Shown: piece by piece, positions 15,818 to 23,600 of the stretch | Position numbering within the stretch: the first letter of the stretch is position 1 | How the letters are laid out: every line of letters begins with the position of its first letter | Assembly: GCA_041746615.1 (NCBI GenBank) | Contig: JBGTGS010000072.1 | Coordinates: 1-35,200 of the forward strand | Source of the DNA: CAMAXB01 sp041746615 | GTDB lineage: Bacteria > Verrucomicrobiota > Verrucomicrobiia > Opitutales > Opitutaceae | DNA length: 35,200 bases | Direction of reading: 5' to 3' | Translations under genes and position numbers: made by a program | Notes under the pieces: model-generated | What the model saw: only the letters and a program-made list of their open reading frames with translations | What the model was told of the DNA's origin: nothing | The model's database searches: none

Positions 15818-16294
15818 ATGCCGAGGAAAACCACCCAGTCGAAGACCCCTGCTGCACCCGTGCGTCGGCTGCGAGGCACGGTGTCAATTACGCGCCAGGT
15901 GCACTTCAATGCGGCGCACCGTCTGCACAATCCTACCAAGAGCCAGCGGTGGAACGAGGAGCACTATGGACTATGCACCAATCCGCACTGGCACGGTCAT
16001 AATTACGTCCTTGAGGTCACCGTCCGCGGCGAGCCCGATCCCGACACCGGCTACATCATGGATCTCGGCGAGCTCAAGCGCATCCTGTACCGGGCCGTGG
16101 TCGATCCCTGTGACCACCGCAATCTCAACGACGAGGTGCCCTTCCTGCGCGGGATCAACCCTTCCACCGAAAACCTCGTGATTGCATTCTGGAACGAGAT
16201 CGCCCCGCATATCACCGCCGGTCGTCTGCATTGTGTGCGGCTCTACGAGACGCCCCGCAATTTTGCCGAATATCACGGGCCCGACGCTTCCTAG
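15818..16294 (+). CDS. 6-pyruvoyl-tetrahydropterin synthase family protein (PTPS type)
   Basis: Zinc enzyme acting on dihydroneopterin triphosphate. In the 158 residues the zinc histidines are H34 (AAHRL) and H59/H61 (HGH). The proposed catalytic residues are C53 (YGLCTNP), D99-H100 (DPCDH) and E144 (LYETP). From memory, these lie at the same mutual spacing as Cys42, Asp88-His89 and Glu133 of mammalian PTPS. The CTNPHWHGHNY loop also resembles the mammalian CNNPNGHGHNY more than the shorter CGRLHGH loop of bacterial QueD. This favours a 6-pyruvoyl-tetrahydropterin (biopterin-type) product over queuosine synthesis. The folE2 and SDR genes that follow fit this pathway. QueD remains the alternative. 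Confidence 0.85.
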   Translation: MPRKTTQSKTPAAPVRRLRGTVSITRQVHFNAAHRLHNPTKSQRWNEEHYGLCTNPHWHGHNYVLEVTVRGEPDPDTGYIMDLGELKRILYRAVVDPCDHRNLNDEVPFLRGINPSTENLVIAFWNEIAPHITAGRLHCVRLYETPRNFAEYHGPDAS

Positions 16295-16432
16295 CCTGGC
16301 ACAGCCAGGAAATCCCAACGCTCAAATCGAAACTCCCAATTTCCAGGCATCCCTCGCGGGCCCCGGCCCGTAGAACGGAAGCACCCGGCTGTTATCGGTC
16401 CCAGCCGCCTGGTCCACCCACCCAAAAACGAC

Positions 16433-17407
16433 ATGTCCAAGAAAACCATGTACCTTCACCGCACCGCTGTCGGTGCGACCCCGCGCATCCGGCGCGGGTT
16501 CGATGCGAAATTCAAGGTCACGCCCGCCTATCGGGCGTCACTGCCCGACATGATGGAGGCGGTTGATGCCGTCCCGGCCGCCGCCGTGCCGATCCAGCAG
16601 GTGGGGATTTCCAATTTCAAGCTCCCGCTCAAGTACCGCACCAAGGGCGGTCGCACGCTGACGCTGGAGACCAGTGTCACGGGCACGGTGTCGCTGCAGG
16701 CCGAGCTCAAGGGCATCAACATGGGCCGGATCATGCGCTCCTTCTACGACCACAAGGACGGTCTCATGACCGGCGAGTGGATGGGGCGGATCCTCAAGGC
16801 CTATCTGCGGAAGGTGGAGAGCAAAGCCGCCCGACTGAAGACCCGCTTTTCCTATCCGATACTCCAGCGAAGCCTGCGCAGCGGACTGGAGGGCTATCAG
16901 TTTTACGACGTGGCCTTTGAGGGGGCCATGACGGAAGACGGACACTATCGCCGCTTCATCCAGTTCGACTTCGTGTATTCATCGGCCTGCCCCTGCTCGG
17001 CTGAACTCGCGGAGCACGCGCGCGACCGGCGCGGCGTCTACACCATCCCTCATTCCCAACGCAGCAAGGCACGCATCACCATTGAGGAAGTCGATGGGAA
17101 GAAGATCTGGATCGAGGACATCCAGGCCCTGTGCGTGCGCGCCCTCAGCACGGAGACACAGGTGATGGTGAAGCGTGAGGACGAACAGGCCTTCGCCGAA
17201 CTCAACGGCACCCACCTCAAATTCGTCGAGGACGCCGCACGTCTGCTCTATGCCGAGCTCGCCAAGGACAAGCGCATCGCGGACTTCCAGGTGGCCTGCT
17301 CCCACCTTGAGTCGTTGCATTCGCACGATGCCGTCAGCGTGATCTGCAAGGGAGTCCCCGGCGGCTTCACCGCCGATTTTTCGGATTTCCGCTCCCTGGT
17401 CTGCTGA
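16433..17407 (+). CDS. folE2: GTP cyclohydrolase IB (FolE2)
   Basis: Converts GTP to 7,8-dihydroneopterin triphosphate, the entry step for folate, queuosine and biopterin. The 324 residues contain the FolE2 signatures: PIQQVGISNFKLPL, FYDHKDGLMTGEW, the active-site cysteine motif YSSACPCSAEL (C186/C188), VYTIPHSQRSKARI and ESLHSHDA near the end with H296/H298. FolE2 is unrelated in sequence to FolE and can use metals other than zinc, so many bacteria keep it for zinc shortage. Two COG0523 GTPases lie elsewhere in this window, but there is no visible shared operator. It follows the PTPS gene by 138 bases. Confidence 0.95.
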   Translation: MSKKTMYLHRTAVGATPRIRRGFDAKFKVTPAYRASLPDMMEAVDAVPAAAVPIQQVGISNFKLPLKYRTKGGRTLTLETSVTGTVSLQAELKGINMGRIMRSFYDHKDGLMTGEWMGRILKAYLRKVESKAARLKTRFSYPILQRSLRSGLEGYQFYDVAFEGAMTEDGHYRRFIQFDFVYSSACPCSAELAEHARDRRGVYTIPHSQRSKARITIEEVDGKKIWIEDIQALCVRALSTETQVMVKREDEQAFAELNGTHLKFVEDAARLLYAELAKDKRIADFQVACSHLESLHSHDAVSVICKGVPGGFTADFSDFRSLVC

Positions 17408-17460
17408 TAGTTTTCACAGAATAACCCTACCCGATATGATTTTTACACAGAGAACACTGA

Positions 17461-17541
17461 GCGCGGACACAGAGTGCACCGAGTTTTACTCACCAGGCTC
17501 AAGACCCATCAGGGTTGTCTCCGTGATCTCTGTGTCCGCGC
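17461..17541. repeat. Inverted repeat GCGCGGACACAGAG in the folE2-SDR gap
   Basis: GCGCGGACACAGAG at 17461-17474 is an exact reverse complement of 17528-17541, with 53 bases between. The surrounding bases (cacagagaacactgag; ctccgtgggctccgtg) repeat the same CACAGAG/CTCCGTG words. This is the style of dispersed intergenic repeats seen in many Verrucomicrobia and Planctomycetes. It fills most of the 162-base gap. Confidence 0.75.
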
Positions 17542-17569
17542 TCCGTGGGCTCCGTGACAAGATTGTCGT

Positions 17570-18328
17570 ATGAAGAAGCTGGGATCCAATCCACGTTCAT
17601 TCGGGAAATCCGCTGAAGAAAAACCGCCGGTCGTCCTCATCACCGGAGCATCCCAGGGCATCGGTGCGGCGATCGCCATGGTTTTCGCCCGGGAGGTTCC
17701 CGGGGTGAGTCTGGCGTTGGTGTCGCGTAATGTCCGGCAGCTGAATGCGGTGGCAGAGGGGTGCAAAAAGTCGGGGGCGTCGGTGGAAATCTTTCCCTGC
17801 GACGTCACCCAAGAGGAGTCCGTGGCGGTGATGGCGGCGGCGGTCACCGGTCATTATGGCGGGGTGGATGTGCTGGTGAACAACGCAGGGATTTTCACGG
17901 GTGCCTTGTTCGTGGATACCCCGGTGGCGGAATTCGACCGGGTGGTGGCGGCCAATCTGCGCAGTGCCTTTCTGGTAACGCGGGCCTTCGTGCCGGCGAT
18001 GATGAAGCGCGGGCATGGCGATGTTTTTTTCATGAGTTCGATCGCCGGACTGGATGCCTACCCGAATGGCGCGGCCTATTGCGCGGCCAAGTTCGGGGTC
18101 ACCGGCTTGGCGAAGGTGCTCCGGGCCGAGACGAAGGAAAGCGGTGTGCGCGTGTGCTGCGTGCACCCTGGGGCGACCTGGACTCCCTCATGGTCGGCGA
18201 GCGGCGTTGCGGAGGAGCGGATCATGCCCGCCGAGGACGTAGCCCGCGCCTTTCTCGATGTCTGGCGACTCTCACGCCGCACCGTGGTCGAGGAAATTGT
18301 CCTGCGTCCCCAGCTCGGTGACCTCTAG
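17570..18328 (+). CDS. Short-chain dehydrogenase/reductase, possibly sepiapterin-reductase-like
   Basis: NAD(P)-dependent oxidoreductase of the classical SDR family, 252 residues. The cofactor motif is TGASQGIG (25-32), the structural motif NNAG (104-107), and the active site Ser in FFMSSIAG with YCAAK (Y170, K174). The C-terminus has the usual VCCVHPGATWT. SDRs are very diverse, so the substrate is not readable. The position after PTPS and folE2 suggests reduction of 6-pyruvoyl-tetrahydropterin side-chain ketones, as sepiapterin reductase does; this is an inference from neighbourhood. A 162-base repeat-filled gap separates it from folE2, so co-transcription is uncertain. Confidence 0.85.
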   Translation: MKKLGSNPRSFGKSAEEKPPVVLITGASQGIGAAIAMVFAREVPGVSLALVSRNVRQLNAVAEGCKKSGASVEIFPCDVTQEESVAVMAAAVTGHYGGVDVLVNNAGIFTGALFVDTPVAEFDRVVAANLRSAFLVTRAFVPAMMKRGHGDVFFMSSIAGLDAYPNGAAYCAAKFGVTGLAKVLRAETKESGVRVCCVHPGATWTPSWSASGVAEERIMPAEDVARAFLDVWRLSRRTVVEEIVLRPQLGDL

Positions 18329-18404
18329 GTTTTTGCGCCACAATAATCTTTGCGATTGAATTGCGGTGCGGCTGGGGGCAATAACGGCGCGTCCCGCCGT
18401 CCCC

Positions 18405-19481
18405 ATGCCCAGGTCCGCCCGCGCTTCAACCCCCCAACGTGCCCATAAACCGTCTCCTGGCCGCTCGGCATGGATACGCATTCATTGGATTCACGACCTC
18501 TTGTCGAATCATCGAAGCGCGACCGCCGCGAGTCTTGCCAAGGCGTTGGAGGTGTCGGACCGGACGATCAAGCGAGACATTGAGACCATGCGCAGTGTCG
18601 GCGGGGCGGTGATCCTCTGGGAGCCATCGACCCGCACCTATGTTTATGAGCGCCCGTGTGATCATTTGCCGCTGCTCCATCTTGATGGGGACGAGGCCCT
18701 GGCCCTGATCATGGCGAGCCGGGTTTTCGCCGCCTGGCGTGGGTCGGCGCTGGGCCGGGCGTTGACGGCGGCGCTCGACAAGATCGCGGACACCGTGGGT
18801 GGGGCGATCTCGCTGCCAGCGGAGGAGGTCGGGCGGATGATTTTCCAACCCGACGAAGCCACCGAAGGGGGAGGGGAGTTGCGTTGGTTCGCCGCGGCGC
18901 TGACCGCCATCCGTCGCCGGCACGAGCTGGCCCTCGTGTATCGCAAACCCTCGTCATCCCGGCCCGGACAAAGGACCGTGTGGCCGTTGCATCTGGCCTG
19001 GCTCGACCATTGCTGGGTCTTGGTGACCCACGATCCGAAAATCCGGGAGCCGCGCAAGTTCCTGCTCAGCCGGATCGAAAAGATGCGGCCAACGGGGAGT
19101 TCCTTTGAGCCGCCGGCGGACTTTGATGTGAAGGTCTACCTGGCGGGGAGTTTCGGGCTCTTCACCGGGGAGCGGATCGAGGAGGTGAAGGTGGCCTTCG
19201 ATGCGTTTGCGGCCCCCTACATCCGGGAGCGCCGCTGGCATCCCACGCAGGTCCTGCGGGAGTTGCCCGAAGGCGGCGGGGTCGAAGTGAGCCTGCGATT
19301 GAACAACCTCATCGACGTACGCCGCTGGGTGCTGGCCTGGGGCGCGCATGCGGAAGTGCTGGCACCACCGGAGCTGCGGGCGGCGGTGCGGGCCGAAGCC
19401 GCCGCCATGCTGGCACGGTACGACCCGGGAAAACTCCCGGAAAGTTATTCACAGGGACAGTCTGTGTCCCGGGTGGAATGA
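18405..19481 (+). CDS. WYL-domain transcriptional regulator
   Basis: DNA-binding regulator of the HTH-WYL group, 358 residues from the ATG at 18405. The winged-helix part is WIHDLLSNHRSATAASLAKA and LEVSDRTIKRDIETMRSVGG (about 40-80). A WYL-type sensor domain follows, with YRKPSSSRPGQRTVWPLHLA, WLDHCWVLVTHDP and KFLLSRIEKM; the usual W-Y-L is changed to C-W-V-L. WYL proteins often control CRISPR and other defence loci and are thought to sense nucleic acids or ligands. This one sits on the same strand 1.1 kb before cas3, but decayed genes lie between, so control of the cas operon is only a suggestion. Confidence 0.85.
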   Translation: MPRSARASTPQRAHKPSPGRSAWIRIHWIHDLLSNHRSATAASLAKALEVSDRTIKRDIETMRSVGGAVILWEPSTRTYVYERPCDHLPLLHLDGDEALALIMASRVFAAWRGSALGRALTAALDKIADTVGGAISLPAEEVGRMIFQPDEATEGGGELRWFAAALTAIRRRHELALVYRKPSSSRPGQRTVWPLHLAWLDHCWVLVTHDPKIREPRKFLLSRIEKMRPTGSSFEPPADFDVKVYLAGSFGLFTGERIEEVKVAFDAFAAPYIRERRWHPTQVLRELPEGGGVEVSLRLNNLIDVRRWVLAWGAHAEVLAPPELRAAVRAEAAAMLARYDPGKLPESYSQGQSVSRVE

Positions 19482-19507
19482 TAGGATGGACGCCGCATCC
19501 CCCCCCC

Positions 19508-19765
19508 ATGAAATCCGAACTAGCCTTGTGCGGTCCTGAAGAAATCGCAGCATGTATTATGGTGGTACGCGGCCAGCGTGTCCTGCTCGATGCCGATCTG
19601 GCCCGCATTTATGGCGTACCTGCGAAGCGGCTGAATGAACAGGTGAAACGTAATCAACGCCGGTTTCCTGAGGACTTCATGTTTCAGCTCACGAGGGAAG
19701 AGGCGCAGCGGATCAGCCTTTTAAGGTCGCAAAATGCGACCTTAAAGAAATCACACAAAACGGAT
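19508..19765 (+). pseudogene. Truncated ORF6N (KilA-N-like) DNA-binding domain gene
   Basis: From the ATG at 19508 the first 80 residues are a good ORF6N domain: VRGQRVLLDADLARIYGVPA, KRLNEQVKRNQRRFPEDFMF, QLTREEAQRISLLRSQNATL. Complete relatives continue after RSQNATLK with a conserved YLPYAFTEHG block, which is absent here. The frame stays open to 20356 but the rest has no ORF6N character and runs through other remnants. ORF6N proteins are phage- or mobile-element-linked, so this is probably the scar of a past insertion. The breakpoint coincides with a perfect palindrome, TTAAGGTCGCA-AAA-TGCGACCTTAA (19722-19746), so the homology ends just past it. Confidence 0.7.
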
Positions 19766-20002
19766 ATTTCCCGGATGCACATCGAGCAAGATAACCCCAT
19801 GGCTGCTAAGGGCCGCCAGCATTCTCCGGACATCATCGGCCCTTGCGCCAAAATCGTCGCCCAGCTTCTGATTCCAATCGTTGCTTTCGGCTTCATGGAC
19901 GACACCGTCTTTCCCGCTGCCCAGAAAGCGTGTCGAGCGGTAGTACCGCTGGCGGACGTAGGCGGCAAACCGACCAAGAGCGATGTCATCCTCCTCAAGC
20001 AC
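19751..20002 (-). pseudogene. Remnant of a protein-kinase-like gene
   Basis: An 83-residue minus-strand frame joins what looks like the start of a kinase-like protein (YYRSTRFLGSGKDGVVHEAE, similar to a glycine-rich loop) directly to what looks like its end (DDVRRMLAALSSHGVILLDV, then HPGNIRF). Full-length proteins of this sort, as I remember them, carry some 100-150 residues between these parts. The centre therefore seems deleted, leaving a non-functional stub. It is head-to-head with the small conserved ORF at 20037. The reading is tentative because it depends on remembered family patterns. Confidence 0.45.
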
Positions 20003-20036
20003 AAAGATTGCCGCCGTTCATTCCGCCGCTGTGCGG

Positions 20037-20237
20037 ATGCATGTGATTGCCGGGAGAAATCATCTTGGGGTGGCTCAGGTCGGACCCGACTTCATGATTG
20101 TGGAGGATCCGATCGAACTGCCCCCGACACCGGCCGAACTGGTTGTGCAAATCGACGGACACGAAAAACGCCGGTCCATTTACCTGCCGGACGGCATCCA
20201 AAAAGCGATCTTGCGCACGCGCATCGCCTCGGCCTGA
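20037..20237 (+). CDS. Small conserved protein, unknown function
   Basis: A 66-residue frame from the ATG at 20037 with a plausible compact beta fold: RNHLGVAQVGPDFMIVEDPI, ELPPTPAELVVQIDGHEKRR, SIYLPDGI. I recall short proteins with the HLGVAQxGPDFxIL...HPPxxAEI pattern next to kinase-like genes in planctomycete and verrucomicrobial genomes, which fits the remnant upstream. A GTG at 20031 is an alternative start. Its partner gene is broken, so it may be a leftover. Confidence 0.55.
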   Translation: MHVIAGRNHLGVAQVGPDFMIVEDPIELPPTPAELVVQIDGHEKRRSIYLPDGIQKAILRTRIASA

Positions 20238-20259
20238 AGGCCAGTTTTGCACAAAGGAG

Positions 20260-20279
20260 CCGCGCCCGTGAGGGCACGG
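20260..20279. repeat. Solitary hairpin resembling the CRISPR-repeat core
   Basis: CCGCGCCC-GTGA-GGGCACGG matches the hairpin core of the probable CRISPR repeat at 35128-35147 (CCGCGCCC-GCGA-GGGCGCGG) at 18 of 20 bases, with one base pair lost. Both have a four-base GNGA loop, and both are followed shortly by GAAGCC. It lies 365 bases before cas3. Confidence 0.4.
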
Positions 20280-20432
20280 AGAAGCCTGTATATTCAGGCA
20301 ACGTCCCAAATGCCGTACATGCTTCAACGGAGCCACGAATATATGGAGAAATTTAATGTAAGGAATTTGGGAAGTTAAAGAAGGGTTCTTTTGAGTTTAC
20401 TTTCAAGTACAAATGAATCTGCATTTATGCCA

Positions 20433-20602
20433 ATGACTTTCGACGCCTTCTTCCAAGCCGCCACGGGCAACGCTACCTACGATTACCAGCGCCGGCTGGC
20501 CAGCGGGATCTTTCTCAAATCTCAGATCCTGCATCCGAGATGCGAGACGCGCTTTCTCCGTGCGCGCCTCGCCTGATCTCCATCCCCACCGGCCTTGGTT
20601 AA
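20433..20602 (+). pseudogene. N-terminal stub of a second cas3 gene
   Basis: The frame from the ATG at 20433 reads TFDAFFQAATGNATYDYQRR and LASG, which is the typical N-terminus of GSU0051-type (I-G/I-U) Cas3: an FF-ATG motif, then YQRRLA. After a short scrambled stretch the next frame gives RLISIPTGLG followed at once by TAA (20600-20602). In Cas3 this is the Walker A region, normally PTGLGKT. So the stub keeps the start of Cas3 up to the P-loop, with a frameshift and a stop. A hairpin (GCGAGACGCGC/GCGCGCCTCGC, one mismatch) lies inside the scrambled part. The intact cas3 starts only 22 bases later. Confidence 0.7.
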
Positions 20603-20624
20603 ACGGCCGATTAATCACGTTCCT

Positions 20625-23600
20625 ATGCAGCCGCACGACTTCCCAAAAACCTTTGAAGCCCTCACCGGTTCGCCGCCTTTTCCTTGGCAATCGGCTCTCT
20701 ACGCCAAATCCGTCGCTGGCTCTATCCCCGACTCCACCAGCATACCCACCGGATTGGGCAAAACTTCGATTATCGCCGTCTGGCTATGTGCCTTGGCGAC
20801 CAAACCCTCCGCCATTCCCCGACGTCTCGTTTACGTGGTTAATCGACGCACCGTGGTTGACCAAACCACCGCCGAGGTCGAGCGCCTCTGCGAATCTCTA
20901 AAGCAAAGGTCCGAACTTTCCGAATTCCGAAACACGCTCCTGTCACTCTGCGCGTTGCCGCTGCCCGCTCCCGACGCGCCGCCCCTGGCCATCAGCACGC
21001 TACGAGGCCAGTTCGCCGACAACGGTGAATGGTGCGCCGACCCTGCTCGGCCTGCCGTTGTCGTCGGTACCGTGGACATGATCGGCAGCGGACTCCTGTT
21101 TAGTCGCTACACTCGCGGTTTCAAAACTCGCCCGCTTTACGCCGGCTTCCTCGCTCAAGACGCCCTCCTAGTTCACGACGAAGCGCACCTTGAACCGTCC
21201 TTTCAATCCCTTGTCGAAAGGATCGTCGCTACCCAGAAAGCCAACGGTGACCTGCGCAAACTGCACGTCATCGCCCTGACAGCGACCAACCGCCAAGAAA
21301 TCTCGAACAACACAGCGCCGTTCACCATCAGCGAGGCCGACCAAGAAAACGAAACGGTCCGTAAACGCATCCATGCCGCCAAAAAGCTTTCGCTGATCCC
21401 TCTCGACGAGTCGGACACTTTGGCCGATCAGCTCGTCACACGTGCGAAGGCCAAACCCGACGGTCGCGCCGTCCTCGTCTTCACGCGCTCCGTTGAAACC
21501 ACCCTGAAAGTCGCCGCAGAACTGAACAAGGGCGAGCAGAAGGGAACGGTCGCCGCGCTCACCGGAACTATGCGCGGCAGGGAACGAGACGCGCTGGTTT
21601 CCGAGAACTCCGTCTTCCAGCGATTCCTGCCCGACAAGGACCGCGCCAAGAACATCGAACCTCGCACCGGAACGGTTTACCTCGTTGCTACCAGCGCCGG
21701 CGAAGTGGGCGTTAATCTTTCCGCCGACGACTTGGTGTGCGACCTTTCCACTTACGAAAGCATGGCCCAGCGCTTCGGCCGCGTGAACCGCTTCGGCCTC
21801 CGCGAGGACAGCGAAATCACCGTCGTTCACGAAACGAGTTTCGACTCTGCCAAGCCCATCGAAGCCGCTCGCGAACGCACGCTCGCGCTGCTCCAGCAAC
21901 TCCACGGCTCCGCTAGCCCCGCCGCGCTGGACAAGCTGCCGGCTGACGCCCGCGCCGCCGCGTTTTCACCACCGCCAAAACGTCGCGAAGCCTCGGATAT
22001 CCAATTCGATGCCTGGGCGCTCACTTCAATTCGCAAACCCGTAGCCGCCCGTCCGCCGATCGCTCCTTATCTTCACGGCGAAGCCGAGTGGCAGCCGCCG
22101 GAAACGCACCTCGCCTGGCGCGATGACCGTGACTTCGCGCACATTGCCGACCACGCCATCGAAGGTTTTTTGGAAACCTTCCCCTTACACACCCGCGAGC
22201 TCCTGCGCGACAACACGGATCGAATCGTCGAAGCGCTGGGCAACCTCGTTGCTGCCTGCCAGTATAGAGACAACCCACTACACGACGCTTGGCTGATCGA
22301 CGAATTCGGAAGCGTGACGGCACTCCCATTTGCCTCCTTTGCCCTTTCGGCGAAACCCAAAAAAGACCGCTCCAGAGACGAGGAGGCGGATCTGAAGAGC
22401 ATTAAGGAACTCATCGCCGACGCCACCCTGCTCCTGCCCAGCAGTCTCGGCGGCCTCGACTCGATGGGGATGCTTTCCCCTTTCGCCAAAATTCCAGCCT
22501 CCGATTGCTCCGGCATCGAGCGTCGCGAAAGCGACACTCCGGAAAACGCTGCCGACTTCTCGCTCGTCATCTCCGAGGAAGACGCCGAGGTGCCACGCTA
22601 TCATCTCTGGTTTGCGCCAAAATCCGCAACCGCCCCAAAACGCACGAACTCCGCCACCGCTCCTGAATCCCTCGACGCGCACACCAACGCGGTTACGGCA
22701 AACGCCGCCGCGATTGGCGAGAAACTATTCCCCGGCACGGCTCCGGTCGGCGCACCCGACTTGAAGCGTTGCCTCCTCGTCGCCGCCCGCCTGCACGACC
22801 TCGGAAAAAATCGCCCACAATGGCAACGTAACCTCGGCAACCTCGACTACGACCCCGCCAATCCGGCCACCAACTTTGCGAAGTCGGGAGGCAAGATGCG
22901 CCCGCGCAACGTCGCGGAACAATACCGACACGAGTTCGGCTCGCTCCTCGATGCGGAGCATCATCCGGATTTACATGGACTGAACGAGGTAGAGCGCGAA
23001 ATCACCCTGCACCTCGTCGCCGCCCACCACGGGCGCGCCCGCCCGCATTTTCCCGCCGAGGAATCTTTCGACTATTCCGGCAATATCACCGCGCCCTTAG
23101 TCGCTGCCGACACCCCGCGCCGCTTCGCCCGCCTCCAAAAACACTTCGGCCGTTGGGGACTCGCCTGGCTGGAATCGCTCCTCAGAGCCGCCGATTACGC
23201 CGCCAGCGCCGACATCGTCGCTCCCGCCGCCCTCTCATTCGCTAATCGAACCGCCGTTTCGCTTCCCCACCCACCAACCCAAATCACACCGCTGCCTGTC
23301 CCCACCGCGACACTAGCGGTCAACCCGACCAATCCCGGCCACTATTTCGCCTGCTGCGGTCTCTTCGAACTCGCTGCCCGTCCCCGTCTCTTCCCGGACG
23401 CGGTCGCGTGGTTCGAGAAAACTGACACCGGTTTCCGATTCCATCTCGCGAACACCCCACAGCTCACCGGACTGCTCGAGAGAATCACCGCCGCTGAAAT
23501 CACCGCCGACGAGGATACCGTCCGCGCAGCCGCAGCGGAACCAAACGACGCGGATGAGGCCGACGAGGATGCAGACGAGAAAGAGAGTGAGAAAGAAGCG

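Noticed and set aside
17408..17569. Small RNA or CRISPR-like element suspected from the GCGCGGACACAGAG repeats
   Set aside because: The copies are an inverted pair with no regular spacing, typical of a dispersed intergenic repeat.
19766..20356. Continuation of the ORF6N frame after residue 86
   Set aside because: It runs antisense or out of frame to two other remnants and lacks the YLPYAFTEHG block that should follow, so the open frame is accidental.
21168..21905. Minus-strand open frames inside cas3 and csb2
   Set aside because: They are opposite conserved helicase and RAMP motifs, with no domain character of their own.
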